NCBI RefSeq assembly: GCF_018139485.1
Contig: NZ_JAGSNF010000008.1
Span: forward strand, 1 to 64,000
Length of the DNA stretch: 64,000 nt
Reading direction: 5' to 3'
Origin: Phycicoccus avicenniae
Lineage (GTDB): Bacteria; Actinomycetota; Actinomycetes; Actinomycetales; Dermatophilaceae
The first letter of the stretch is position 1; every line of letters begins with the position of its first letter. This document shows, one piece after another, positions 8,390 to 20,030 of this stretch. The position numbers were made by a program, and so were the translations under genes. Under the pieces are notes generated by a model. It worked only from the letters and a program-made list of their open reading frames with translations, did not search any database and was not told the origin of the DNA.

Positions 8390-8908
8390 TCAGTCGTCCG
8401 CGAGCACGAGGAGCAGGGCGACGAGGAGTGGCCGGGCCTGGGGACCCGCTCCCTCGAACGCCCACCGCACGGCGATGTCCTGCCGGGCGTCCACCTCGTC
8501 GAGCAGGTCGAGACCGCGGTCGGTCACACGGGACTCCACGATCCTCCCGTCCCGCCAGGACGGCTCACGCGAGACCAGACCGTCCTCCTCGAGCCTCCGC
8601 AGCACCCGTGAGACCCATTGCGGGCTGCGGCCCAGCCGGGGCGCGATGTCGCTACCTCCACGCGGGTACCGACTGAGCATCCTGAGGACCTCGACGTCCC
8701 CGAGCCCGGTCCCCGGGCGGATCCCCGCGACATGGTCCGCGAGCCGCCCGTCGAGACGGGCGGACGCGATCCGCAGCAGCAGCGCGAGGTCGGTGTCGTC
8801 CCAAGCGTCCGGTGGCAGTCTGGGCCCCCACACCCGGAATCGGTGCGGCGTCCCCGTCCGTCGGTGCAGCGACGTGATCAGGTCGCCGACGCTCTGGTCC
8901 TCGTCCAT
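8390..8908 (-). CDS. MarR-family transcriptional regulator
   Basis: A 172-residue winged-helix protein. The DNA-binding part (residues 70-130) shows LGDVEVLRMLSRYPRGGSDIA, then the recognition helix SPQWVSRVLRRLEEDGLV and the wing SREPSWRDGRIVESRVTDRG, the standard MarR layout. The N-terminal 60 residues are longer than usual. The ATG is six bases after CATGCT (8920-8915, minus strand), consistent with a leaderless transcript. It faces the lysozyme-like gene convergently and is separated from gltA by a hairpin, so it is likely monocistronic. No palindromic operator was obvious, so its targets cannot be inferred. Confidence 0.8.
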   Translation of the reverse strand: MDEDQSVGDLITSLHRRTGTPHRFRVWGPRLPPDAWDDTDLALLLRIASARLDGRLADHVAGIRPGTGLGDVEVLRMLSRYPRGGSDIAPRLGRSPQWVSRVLRRLEEDGLVSREPSWRDGRIVESRVTDRGLDLLDEVDARQDIAVRWAFEGAGPQARPLLVALLLVLADD

Positions 8909-8986
8909 GGCCCCAGCATGCCGAGGTGCGCACGACGGAGCCGGCGGTCATCCACAGGCCCCGGGGAGGAGCAGGCGTGGTGCGAC

Positions 8987-9032
8987 GAAACCCTCCGCTC
9001 GTGGAGCATTCACTCCCCGAACGGAGGGTTTC
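8987..9032 (-). terminator. Nested hairpin after gltA
   Basis: An 11-bp perfect inverted repeat (gaaaccctccg at 8987-8997 and its complement at 9022-9032) encloses a 24-base loop. The loop holds a second small stem (ggag 9003-9006 with ctcc 9013-9016). It lies about 45 bases downstream of the gltA stop on the minus strand, with a short T-run in the descending arm. It is best read as the gltA terminator. Confidence 0.6.
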
Positions 9033-9075
9033 GGGACGACCCCTGTCCGGGGCGGCCGTCGGCGCCGCGGTGCGC

Positions 9076-10362
<1,287 letters not shown>

Positions 10363-10404
10363 GTCGCGATCCTTGGGGGTCTCGAGGGTTCGGACGTCCT
10401 CGTG

Positions 10405-10434
10405 ACCCTACCCGCCCGTAGCCGCACACAGGAA
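10405..10434 (-). promoter_or_regulatory. gltA: Putative gltA promoter
   Basis: On the minus strand, TTCCTG (10434-10429) and TAGGGT (10410-10405) are separated by 18 bases and lie 42 bases upstream of the gltA ATG. They form a reasonable -35/-10 pair with a short leader carrying the Shine-Dalgarno. It was identified by eye only. Confidence 0.4.
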
Positions 10435-10463
10435 CGGGGGCCTCCCCGCCGTGAGACTCGCGG

Positions 10464-11612
10464 TCAGGCGAGGCGGCGCGCGGCGGCGGCGATGCGCTCG
10501 TCGGTCGCGGTGAGCGCCACCCGGACGAACTCCGCCCCGGCCGTGCCGTAGAAGTCCCCGGGTGCGACGAGGATCCCGCGCTCGGCCAGCCGGTCCACGG
10601 TCGTGCGGCAGTCCTCCCCGGCGGTGGCCCAGAGGTAGAGGCCGGCCTCGGACGCCTCGACCCGGAGCCCGAAGGCCTCGAGCGCCGGCCGCAGCACCGC
10701 GCGCCGCCCGGCGTAGCGCTCCTTCTGCCGCGCGACGTGCTCGTCGTCCCCGAGGGCGGCGAGCATCGCCCGCTGGACCGGCCACGGGACGATCATCCCG
10801 GCGTGCTTGCGCACCTCGAGGAGCCGGCGCACCAGCGCGGGGTCCCCGGCGACGAACGCCGCCCGGTAGCCGGCGAGGTTCGACTGCTTCGAGAGCGAGT
10901 ACACGGCGAGCAGCCCCTCGTGCGAGCCGCCCGTGACGCGTGGGTCGAGCAGGGACGGCGTCGTCGGCGGCTCGGACAGGTCCCCGGGCCGCTCCCGCCA
11001 GTCGAGCTCGGCGTAGCACTCGTCGGACGCGACGACGACCCCGTGCTTCCGGGCCCAGGCGACGACCTTCGCGAGGTGCTCGACCCCGAGGACGGAGCCC
11101 GTCGGGTTGCTCGGGGTGTTGAGCCACAGCAGTCGTGGCGTCGTCGCGGCGGTCGGCGGACCGAGGGCGGTGAGGGCGTCGAGGGCGAGCGGCTCGGCCC
11201 CGGCGAGTCGGGCCCCGACGTCGTAGGTCGGGTAGGCGATGCGGGGGAAGCCGACGAGGTCGCCCGGCCCGAGGCCGAGGAGCGTCGGCAGCCACGCGAC
11301 GAGCTCCTTGGACCCGACGGTCGGCAGGACCCCGTCGGGGTCCAGGTCGGGGACCCCGCGGCGGCGTGCGAACCAGCCGGCGACGGCCTCGCGCAGGTCG
11401 GGCGTGCCGTACGTCTGCGGGTACCCGGGCGCGTCGCTCGCGGCCGCGAGCGCCTCGCGCACCACGGCGGGCGTCGGGTCGACCGGGGTGCCGACGGAGA
11501 GGTCGACGATCCCGGTGCCGGCCTGCTCCCCCAGCGAGGGGTCGGCGAAGGCGGCGGCCCGTTCCTTGGGCGCGGCGAGCGAGTCCCAGGGGAAATCGGG
11601 GAGGGCGCGCAC
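10464..11612 (-). CDS. dapC: Succinyldiaminopimelate transaminase
   Basis: A 382-residue class I/II PLP aminotransferase. The PLP lysine sits in VYSLSKQSNLAGYR. Substrate and cofactor residues are seen in LNTPSNPTGS and SDECYAELDW, and the C-terminal Arg is in EFVRVALTA. The Ser-Leu-Ser-Lys context and the position directly after a 7Fe ferredoxin gene match actinobacterial dapC, which aminates N-succinyl-2-amino-6-ketopimelate in DAP synthesis. The GTG at 11612 comes four bases after the ferredoxin stop, giving an N-terminus VRALPDFPWDSL typical of the family. A longer reading would run through the ferredoxin gene and is rejected. dapD and dapE are about 4 kb away. Confidence 0.88.
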   Translation of the reverse strand: MRALPDFPWDSLAAPKERAAAFADPSLGEQAGTGIVDLSVGTPVDPTPAVVREALAAASDAPGYPQTYGTPDLREAVAGWFARRRGVPDLDPDGVLPTVGSKELVAWLPTLLGLGPGDLVGFPRIAYPTYDVGARLAGAEPLALDALTALGPPTAATTPRLLWLNTPSNPTGSVLGVEHLAKVVAWARKHGVVVASDECYAELDWRERPGDLSEPPTTPSLLDPRVTGGSHEGLLAVYSLSKQSNLAGYRAAFVAGDPALVRRLLEVRKHAGMIVPWPVQRAMLAALGDDEHVARQKERYAGRRAVLRPALEAFGLRVEASEAGLYLWATAGEDCRTTVDRLAERGILVAPGDFYGTAGAEFVRVALTATDERIAAAARRLA

Positions 11613-11616
11613 CGGC

Positions 11617-11943
11617 CTACTCGTCGTGCTCCTGCGGCGGCAGGTCGGCGATGACCGGGTGGTCCTTGGCGATGACGCCCATCTTCGCCGCCCCACCGGG
11701 ACTGCCGAGGTCGTCGAAGAACTCGACGTTCGCCTTGTAGTAGTCGGCCCACTGGTCCGGGACGTCGTCCTCGTAGTAGATCGCCTCGACCGGACAGACC
11801 GGCTCGCAGGCGCCGCAGTCGACGCACTCGTCGGGGTGGATGTAGAGGCTGCGCTCGCCCTCGTAGATGCAGTCCACCGGGCACTCCTCGATGCAGGCCT
11901 TGTCCTTCAGGTCCACACAGGGCTGCGCGATCACGTACGTCAT
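11617..11943 (-). CDS. fdxA: 7Fe ferredoxin (FdxA type)
   Basis: A 108-residue protein beginning [20 protein letters not shown]. Cysteines in [17 protein letters not shown] and in [16 protein letters not shown] provide one [3Fe-4S] and one [4Fe-4S] site, as in the FdxA ferredoxins common in Actinobacteria. It is a soluble electron carrier. The ATG lies seven bases after TAGTAT, so it is probably leaderless, and it shares its -10 with the divergent GNAT gene. dapC follows after four bases, so the two are co-transcribed. This pairing is common in actinobacterial genomes, although no direct role of the ferredoxin in the transaminase reaction is known. Confidence 0.92.
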   Translation of the reverse strand: MTYVIAQPCVDLKDKACIEECPVDCIYEGERSLYIHPDECVDCGACEPVCPVEAIYYEDDVPDQWADYYKANVEFFDDLGSPGGAAKMGVIAKDHPVIADLPPQEHDE

Positions 11944-11950
11944 GCCGCCC

Positions 11951-11957
11951 ATACTAT
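11951..11957. promoter_or_regulatory. Shared bidirectional -10 element
   Basis: The heptamer ATACTAT reads TACTAT on the plus strand (11952-11957), seven bases before the GTG of the GNAT gene. On the minus strand it reads TAGTAT (11956-11951), seven bases before the fdxA ATG. Both directions therefore have a good -10 at leaderless spacing using the same base pairs. Confidence 0.55.
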
Positions 11958-11964
11958 TCACGCC

Positions 11965-12969
11965 GTGGTCCCTCCCGAGCACACCCCGTCCCTCGGCGCG
12001 CGGGTCGTCGTCCGACACCGGCTGCCGGATCGGGACCCGGCGACCGGCGCACACCTCACCGACGTCGTCGGCGAGCTCGTCGCCGCCGACGACGTCCGCC
12101 TCGTCGTGCGCTCCCGCCGGGGCGACGTCACGGTGCCCCGCTCGGCCGTCACGACCCTCAAGGAGGTCCCGCCGCGTCCGTCCCGGCGCGGCGCCCCGCA
12201 CCGCGCTCTCTCCGCCACCGACCTCGAGCACGTCATGGTGGGGGCCTGGCCGGCGGAGGAGACCGCGCGGCTCGGCGACTGGGTGCTGCGCAGCTCCGGC
12301 GGCTTCACCCAGCGCGCCAACTCCGTCCTCACCGCCGGGGACCCCGGCGTGCCCCTGGAGCGGGCCGTGGAGTCCGTCGAGGCCTGGTACGCCGAGCGCG
12401 GACGGCCGTCCTGGGTCACCGTCCCCCTCCCCCACGGCGGACCGGTCGAGGCCGACCCGCTGGGCGCCCTGCTGCTGCAGCGCGGCTACGCCCGGCGGGT
12501 CCCCACTATGTGCCTCACCGCCTCGGTCCGGGAGGTGCTGCGGAGCACGGCGGGGCAGGACGCGCCGCCAGTGCGGACCGGCACCGGGCTCGACGACGCG
12601 TGGTTCGCCGCCTACGGCGCCTACCGGGACGCCGACCCGCGGCACGCGCGCGCCGTCCTCACCGGGTCGCCCGAGCAGGTCTTCGCCGCCGTCGACGCGT
12701 CGGACGGCCCCGTCGCGATCGGCCGGCTCGGCGTCGCCGCCGGGTGGGGCGGCGTCGCCGCGATGTGGACCGCGCCCGACCACCGGCGGTGCGGGCTCGC
12801 CACCGCGGTGCTGGGCGCGCTGGCAGCCGCCGCAGCCGAGCGTGGCGTCCGGTCGCTGCACCTCCAGGCCGACGCCGACAACCCCGGCGCCCTCGCGACG
12901 TACCGCCGGCACGGCTTCGTGCCGCACCACGACTACGTGACGCTGCGCCGACCCGTTCAGCCGTCGTAG
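11965..12969 (+). CDS. GNAT N-acetyltransferase with N-terminal SH3-like domain (Rv0428c-like)
   Basis: A 334-residue protein. Residues 1-65 form a small beta-rich module ([13 protein letters not shown]...[18 protein letters not shown]) like that of mycobacterial Rv0428c. The rest is a double GNAT arrangement. Its acetyl-CoA loop is in the C-terminal part ([18 protein letters not shown]), followed by [21 protein letters not shown], which is diagnostic of motif A/B. The substrate is unknown. The start is GTG 11965, chosen from the leaderless -10 seven bases upstream and the family N-terminus. The 3' end overlaps the convergent vanW-like gene by 13 bases, so transcripts of the two will be antisense at their tails. 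Confidence 0.8.
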   Translation: MVPPEHTPSLGARVVVRHRLPDRDPATGAHLTDVVGELVAADDVRLVVRSRRGDVTVPRSAVTTLKEVPPRPSRRGAPHRALSATDLEHVMVGAWPAEETARLGDWVLRSSGGFTQRANSVLTAGDPGVPLERAVESVEAWYAERGRPSWVTVPLPHGGPVEADPLGALLLQRGYARRVPTMCLTASVREVLRSTAGQDAPPVRTGTGLDDAWFAAYGAYRDADPRHARAVLTGSPEQVFAAVDASDGPVAIGRLGVAAGWGGVAAMWTAPDHRRCGLATAVLGALAAAAAERGVRSLHLQADADNPGALATYRRHGFVPHHDYVTLRRPVQPS

Positions 12970-14684
12970 GTGCAGGTGATGTCGTCGGCGGCGTCGTACC
13001 GGGTCGTGAAGGTCTGCCGCTGGACGACCTCGCCACCGGCCCGCATGATGCGGCCGACGTCGACCGTGAACCCCTCGACGGGGCTCTGCGGCTTGCACTC
13101 CTCGCCGTCGTCGACGACGCGCTCCGGCTCGACGACGTCGTAGCGGTCGCTCTTCGTCGCCTCGACGTCGTACTTCTTCGTGCCGTAGTAGGTGACGGTG
13201 ACCGAGGTGTCGGTCGTCTTCGCCTCGACGAGGATGCCGCCGTCGAGGGTGTTGGTCCAGATGTTGTGCAGGTCCGGCCAGGAGATCGTCGCCTCGCGTC
13301 CCTCGGGGTAGCGCGAGATGTAGAACGAGTGGGGCTGCCAGGCGTCGAGCTGCACCCCGGCGAAGAACGAGGCGTTGAAGATCGTCGTCGACAGCTGGGA
13401 GATCCCGCCGCCGACGCTGTCCGCGAGCCGGCCGTAGCGGATGATGCCGGCGCTCACGTAGCCCTTGGCCTCGGTGCGCTCGCCGAGGACGCCGTTCATG
13501 CTGAACTGCTCGCCCGGCAAGACGTACGTGCCGTCGATGACCTCCGCGGCGCGGCGGATGTTGTCGACCCGCGACTGGCCCGCCTGGTAGTAGGTCGTGA
13601 ACGACGAGACGACCTCGGTCGGCAGGGTGTCCCGGGCGACCCGCGTCGTGAAGTCCGGACGGACCTCCCGGGTCGTCACCGTCGCGGTGCGCTCCTCGCT
13701 GCCGATGGCCTGCCACACCGCCGCGGAGATGCTCTCGTCCTCGAGCGCGACCCCGTTGACGTGCGCCTTCACGCTGGGCGTCCGACCACGGAAGGTGACG
13801 ACGGCCGGCTGCGGTTCGACCTCCGCCTCAGCCTCCGCCGCGGCCTCGTGGACGATCTCGCGCAGCCGCTCGTCGTCCGCCCGCGGGGTGATCGTCCCGT
13901 CCTCGGCGGGCTCGAGGACGACCGCGGGGGCGAAGTCCGCCGGGGCGAGCTCGAAGGATCGGCCGTTCGCCTCGACCGTCACCGGGCCGGAGACCGCGAC
14001 CGTCGCGAACTCGTCGCGGACCCGCTCGAGCTCGGCGGCCGGGACCGTCGGGGGGACCTCGTCCGCGGCGACCTCGACACTGCGCTGGGCCGGCCACCAC
14101 CGCTCGACGGCCGCGAGGGTGCCCGCGACGTCGGTGTCGGTGCCGCGGACCGGGGCGGTGTAGGCGATCGTGCCGCCGCCGACCCCCAGCGAGCCCTCGA
14201 CGGGCTCGGCGTCGAGCGAGCCGCGCGCCTCCTCGAGGGCGGCCTCGAAGGCCGCGACGTCGACGGCGAGCACGGCCGGTTCCTCGCCGCCGCCCGCGAC
14301 GTGGTGCCACAGGACGACCGGGTCGAGGGTGAACCCCACGAGGTCGGCGACGGTGGCGGGGACGTCGACGCCGAGGCCCGCCGCAGCCGGGTCCAGCTCG
14401 GCCTCGCCCGCCGAGGAGGTGAGGACGAGCGGCTGCTCGGTCCGGGGCAGCAGCTCGCGCTCGAGGGCGGCGCGCGCGCCGGCCTCGTCGCGGCCGCCGA
14501 TGTCGACGCCGGACACGGTCGTCCCGCGGGGCACCCGGTCGCCGAGCCACCAGGCCGCGCCACCGTAGGCGAGCACCGCCGCGGCGAGGACCCCGAGGAG
14601 CACGTACGGCCAGCGCCGGGGCCCCGGCACGTCCTCCTCCCAGGAGGGCTCCTCCCAGGAGACGTGGTCCAGCAGGTCGGTCAT
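12957..14684 (-). CDS. VanW-family envelope protein
   Basis: The protein has 575 residues: a cytoplasmic tail (1-25, acidic), one membrane helix (26-47) and a large external part. Residues 50-300 contain two putative peptidoglycan-binding 4-type repeats ([19 protein letters not shown] is the first). Residues 360-500 are the VanW domain, with [21 protein letters not shown] and [15 protein letters not shown]. VanW proteins accompany some vancomycin-resistance loci but are widespread wall-associated proteins of unknown activity. The start overlaps the flavin-reductase stop by four bases (ATGA), so it ends a coupled run beginning with typA. Confidence 0.85.
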   Translation of the reverse strand: MTDLLDHVSWEEPSWEEDVPGPRRWPYVLLGVLAAAVLAYGGAAWWLGDRVPRGTTVSGVDIGGRDEAGARAALERELLPRTEQPLVLTSSAGEAELDPAAAGLGVDVPATVADLVGFTLDPVVLWHHVAGGGEEPAVLAVDVAAFEAALEEARGSLDAEPVEGSLGVGGGTIAYTAPVRGTDTDVAGTLAAVERWWPAQRSVEVAADEVPPTVPAAELERVRDEFATVAVSGPVTVEANGRSFELAPADFAPAVVLEPAEDGTITPRADDERLREIVHEAAAEAEAEVEPQPAVVTFRGRTPSVKAHVNGVALEDESISAAVWQAIGSEERTATVTTREVRPDFTTRVARDTLPTEVVSSFTTYYQAGQSRVDNIRRAAEVIDGTYVLPGEQFSMNGVLGERTEAKGYVSAGIIRYGRLADSVGGGISQLSTTIFNASFFAGVQLDAWQPHSFYISRYPEGREATISWPDLHNIWTNTLDGGILVEAKTTDTSVTVTYYGTKKYDVEATKSDRYDVVEPERVVDDGEECKPQSPVEGFTVDVGRIMRAGGEVVQRQTFTTRYDAADDITCTYDG

Positions 14685-15172
14685 TCGATGCTCCCGTAGC
14701 GCCCGCGGTAGTGCACGAGGGCCGGTCCGATGCTGTCGGGGACGGAGAGGCCGAGGACCTCCCCCACGACGATGACATGGTCACCGGCCTCGTGGGTGGA
14801 GGTCGTCCGAACCTCCAGGTGGGCCAGCGCGCCGTCGAGGAGGGCGACACCGGTCCGCTCGCCGCGACGGAAGGCCGTCCGGTCCAGCTGACCGTGCAGC
14901 GGACGGCCCCGGGTGGAGAACCAGTCCGAGAGGGGGCGCTGGTCGGCCGCGAGCATGCTGACCCCCCAGTCGCCGCACTCGAGGACGGCGTCGTGGAAGC
15001 GGCTCTCGGTCTCGACGCTCACGAGGACGAGCAGGGGGTCGAGCGACACCGACGTCACCGTGTTCGCCGTCATCGCGTGGTCGTGGCCCCCGCACCGGGT
15101 GGTGACGACGCACACCCCCTGGACGAGGCGGCCCATGGCCTGGCGGAAGCGGGCGGGGTCGAGGTCGCTCAT
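14681..15172 (-). CDS. Flavin reductase family protein
   Basis: A 163-residue FMN-binding split-barrel protein. Visible family features are RFRQAMGRLVQGVCVVTT, the core VTSVSLDPLLVLVSVET, the phosphate-binding FHDAVLECGDWGVSML and the C-terminal [10 protein letters not shown]. Such proteins are NAD(P)H:FMN reductases that supply reduced flavin to a partner monooxygenase, but no monooxygenase gene lies beside it. It overlaps mshB by four bases upstream and the vanW-like gene by four downstream, so it is translationally coupled. The partner enzyme is unknown. Confidence 0.85.
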   Translation of the reverse strand: MSDLDPARFRQAMGRLVQGVCVVTTRCGGHDHAMTANTVTSVSLDPLLVLVSVETESRFHDAVLECGDWGVSMLAADQRPLSDWFSTRGRPLHGQLDRTAFRRGERTGVALLDGALAHLEVRTTSTHEAGDHVIVVGEVLGLSVPDSIGPALVHYRGRYGSIE

Positions 15173-16047
15173 GCGGCTCCTTCCGGCAGCGGTCGGCCCG
15201 ACACGGGGTCGAGCCGGGCGTAGCCCTCCCGGCCGGCGAGGCGGAAGACGAGGCGGTTCGACAGCGCGTACCAGCCGTCGCCGACGACGACCTGGGTCTC
15301 GTGGGCGCGCAGGGCCTCGGTCTGGACCTCTCGCGCGGCGAGGTCCTCCACGCTGTGCGTGACCACCTCGTCCGGGACGACGTTCGCAGCGTACGGGTTG
15401 TCCTCGCCGGGCAGGACCCAGCCCTCGTCGGCCGGGACGTGCTCGGCGAGCCACGCCCGGTCCTCGCCCGCCCAGCCGAGCCGCTGGACCACGCCGTAGA
15501 GGACGGGACGCTCCGTCTCCGGCCGGTCCGCGACGGCCGCGGCGGTGGCCTCGTGGGCCCGCACGTGGTCGGGGTGGCCGTACCCGCCGGTCGCGTCGTA
15601 GGTGACGACGACGTCGGGGCGCACGGCCTCGAGGACCGCCCCCACCGCGGCCGCGGCCGCCGTGAGCGGGGCGCCGGCGAAGGCACGGGGGTGCTCCGCC
15701 GCGGGCGTGCCGAGCATGCCGGAGTCCCGGAAGGTCGGCTCGTGGTCGGCGTCGGCGGCGCCGAGCAGGTGGTGGTGCACCCCGAGGACGTCCGTCGCCG
15801 CCGCGAGCTCCCCCCGGCGGTGGGCGGCCAGGGCCGGCCCGTCGCCCTCGAGGTGCGCGAGTCCGGCCGGGATGACCTCGCCCTCCTCGCCGAGCGTGCA
15901 CGTGAGCACGTGGACCTCGTCGCCGCGGGCGACGTGGTGGGCGAGCGCGACCCCGGTCGTCAGGGTCTCGTCGTCGGGGTGGGCGTGGACGAACAGCAGG
16001 CGCGGGGCCCGGCCCGGGGTCGCCACCCCGTCGAGCAGGCCGGTCAC
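15169..16047 (-). CDS. mshB: N-acetyl-1-D-myo-inositol-2-amino-2-deoxy-alpha-D-glucopyranoside deacetylase (MshB)
   Basis: A 292-residue zinc deacetylase of the PIG-L/LmbE fold. The zinc motif is in FVHAHPDDETLTTG and the second His cluster in GGYGHPDHVRAHE. The C-terminal half, with YAANVVPDEVVTHSVEDL, fits MshB rather than the mycothiol-conjugate amidase. MshB frees the amino group of GlcNAc-inositol, the second step of mycothiol synthesis, so the host is an actinobacterium that uses mycothiol. The GTG start overlaps the solute-binding-protein stop by four bases. Its flavin-reductase neighbour is also overlapped, an arrangement I cannot explain functionally. Confidence 0.88.
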   Translation of the reverse strand: MTGLLDGVATPGRAPRLLFVHAHPDDETLTTGVALAHHVARGDEVHVLTCTLGEEGEVIPAGLAHLEGDGPALAAHRRGELAAATDVLGVHHHLLGAADADHEPTFRDSGMLGTPAAEHPRAFAGAPLTAAAAAVGAVLEAVRPDVVVTYDATGGYGHPDHVRAHEATAAAVADRPETERPVLYGVVQRLGWAGEDRAWLAEHVPADEGWVLPGEDNPYAANVVPDEVVTHSVEDLAAREVQTEALRAHETQVVVGDGWYALSNRLVFRLAGREGYARLDPVSGRPLPEGAA

Positions 16048-17888
16048 CGGGTCACCGCGATGTCGGCGAACTCGAGGACGCCCCCGAGCACCGCGTTCGC
16101 CGACAGGTTGCGCACGTCGGCGCCGGCGACGTACAGCGCACGCCGCTCGGCGAGGCCGATGTAGGCCCCGGCCTCGAGGAGGCTCCGGTCGACGTCGGCC
16201 CAGCCGGCCTCGCGCTCGGCGCGGTCCGGGATGAGGGCGGTCCGGGCCATCTGCTCGTCGAGCTCCTCGTCCTCGAAGTACCCGTAGTCCCGTCCTGGCC
16301 CGTCGTCGGTGATGTTGATCGAGCTGTCGAACAGCGGCGGCAGGATCGTCGAGGCCGACGCCCACGCCGGGGCCCAGTTGGACCAGAAGGCGTCGTAGTC
16401 CTCGGCGGCGTCGGGGTCGGAGATCGTCGCGAAGTAGTCCTCGGTCACCGGCTCGAGGCGCGGGTCGAATCCCGCCTCCCGCCAGCCCGCGACGAGGGCG
16501 GAGACCGCCTTGTCGGACGTGGCGTCGGAGCGGTAGGCGAGGGTGAAGGTCACCGGCGTGTCGACCCCGGCCTCCTCGAGGATCGACGCGGCCTCGACGA
16601 CGTCGCCCCGGGTCCCCGCCCCGAGCGGGTCGTCGCCGTGGTGCGCCGGCAGCGCCTCCGGGACGAGCGAGACGGCGGGCTCCGCCGCGGTCGAGCCGCC
16701 GATCGCGGTGACGTAGGCGTCGCGGTTGGTCGCGACGGCGAGCGCGCGGCGCACCTCCGGGTCGCGGAAGACCTGGCTGCGGGTGTTCGGCACGAGGTAG
16801 TCGACGATGCCGGTGCGTGGGTTCACCGAGCGCTCGCGCAGGCCCTCGACGGCGGTGATGTACTGCTGGATCGCCGGCGGCGCGGACCCGAGCGAGACCG
16901 ACACCCGGCCGCTCTCGTTGTCGGCCATCACCTGCTGGGCGACGGTCTGGGTCTCCAGGCCCTCCTGGTAGCGGATCTCGTCCGGGTAGGCGTCGCGGAC
17001 CGGGTCCGACTCCGGGGTCCAGTGCGGGTTGCGGACGAAGACACCGCCGCGGCCCTCCTCCCACGCGCCCTGGAGCATGTACGGACCGGCGGAGAACACG
17101 GCGTGCGTGCCCTCGGCCCCCTCGTCGGCGTCCGCCTCGACCGGCCCGAAGGCGGGCTGGCTCACCATCTCGTCGAAGTCCCCGACCCCCTGGCTCAGGG
17201 TGAAGGTCAGCTCGCGCCCGTCGCAGGCGACGGCCTCGTCGAAGGACTCCTGGCCGGACTCGGCCCGCTCCCCCGTCGCGTACGGGCCGGCGTAGCGGCT
17301 CGTGCCGTCGGGGTTGCGGGGGATGTCGAGGACGGCGAGCGCGTCCGTCGGTCCCCCGGTGATGTCGTCGGTGGCGAAGGTCCGCGAGACCCCGTAGGCG
17401 ACGTCCTCGCAGGTGACCGGGCTGCCGTCCTGCCACATCACGTCCTCGCGGAGGGTGAACGTCCACTGCGTGAGGTCGTCGTTCGGCGTGCCCGTGTCGG
17501 TCGCGAGGTCGCCGACGAGCTCGGCCTGCCCGTCCTGCTCGGTCGAGGGGGCGTACGTCGTGAGGGTCCGGGCGAAGACCCGCTGGGCGAACGCCGCGTC
17601 CCCGCGGGAGGAGATCCGCTGCGGGTCCCACGTCGCGACCGGCCCGAGGGAGAGGGCGTGGAGCGAGCCGCCGCGCTCCTCGACGCGGTCGCCGACGGCC
17701 GAGGTCGGCGTCGTGTCCGTGTCGGTCGGCACGCTCTCGCGGCCCAGGAACCACGTGCCACCCGCGACCAGCCCGACGACGACGAGCACCGCGAGGACGC
17801 CGAGGACGTAGGCCCGCCTCCCCCGCCGCCTCCGGTGCAGCTGGGCGCGGGTCGGCGTGGGGGTGGGGTCGACGTGCTCGGGGGTCAC
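16044..17888 (-). CDS. Membrane-anchored family 5 solute-binding protein
   Basis: A 614-residue peptide/nickel-type extracellular binding protein (SBP_bac_5). Residues 24-48 are a single membrane helix after an Arg-rich cytoplasmic tail. There is no lipobox Cys, so it is anchored by that helix rather than by lipid. Family signatures include QWTFTLREDVMWQDGSPVT, VFSAGPYMLQGAWEEG and DAYVTAIGGS followed by the two-lobe C-terminal half. No permease or ATPase genes are adjacent. It may feed the Dpp transporter 2 kb away or act alone as a sensor or chaperone. It starts four bases after typA and ends overlapping mshB. Confidence 0.82.
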   Translation of the reverse strand: MTPEHVDPTPTPTRAQLHRRRRGRRAYVLGVLAVLVVVGLVAGGTWFLGRESVPTDTDTTPTSAVGDRVEERGGSLHALSLGPVATWDPQRISSRGDAAFAQRVFARTLTTYAPSTEQDGQAELVGDLATDTGTPNDDLTQWTFTLREDVMWQDGSPVTCEDVAYGVSRTFATDDITGGPTDALAVLDIPRNPDGTSRYAGPYATGERAESGQESFDEAVACDGRELTFTLSQGVGDFDEMVSQPAFGPVEADADEGAEGTHAVFSAGPYMLQGAWEEGRGGVFVRNPHWTPESDPVRDAYPDEIRYQEGLETQTVAQQVMADNESGRVSVSLGSAPPAIQQYITAVEGLRERSVNPRTGIVDYLVPNTRSQVFRDPEVRRALAVATNRDAYVTAIGGSTAAEPAVSLVPEALPAHHGDDPLGAGTRGDVVEAASILEEAGVDTPVTFTLAYRSDATSDKAVSALVAGWREAGFDPRLEPVTEDYFATISDPDAAEDYDAFWSNWAPAWASASTILPPLFDSSINITDDGPGRDYGYFEDEELDEQMARTALIPDRAEREAGWADVDRSLLEAGAYIGLAERRALYVAGADVRNLSANAVLGGVLEFADIAVTR

Positions 17889-17892
17889 CGGG

Positions 17893-19788
<1,896 letters not shown>

Positions 19789-20030
19789 GCCCACCAGTAT
19801 CCCGGTGAAGGCGTCCCCCACCGAATCGGCCGCAGGTCCTGCGGCCCGGGCCGTCCGGATCCGAAAAGTCTCGGCTTGGTAACCACTGGGGAGCCATGGG
19901 TGCAAGTGCCCCGATCGGCGCTAGTGTCCACCGCTATCACCGGCGGGGCGAGGTGCCCCACGGCCGGTCAACTCGAGCGTCCGACCCGGACGGGTCGAGC
20001 GTTCGCACAACCCGAGCGAGGTTCCTTCTG
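19789..20030. other. Intergenic region between typA and the dpp operon
   Basis: These 242 bases separate two divergent transcription units. The typA -10 (GATACT, minus strand 19801-19796) is at the left edge. On the plus strand TAGTGT (19922-19927) is a possible -10 for the binding-protein gene about 100 bases upstream of its start. I see no convincing -35, repeat or RNA gene. Confidence 0.4.
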
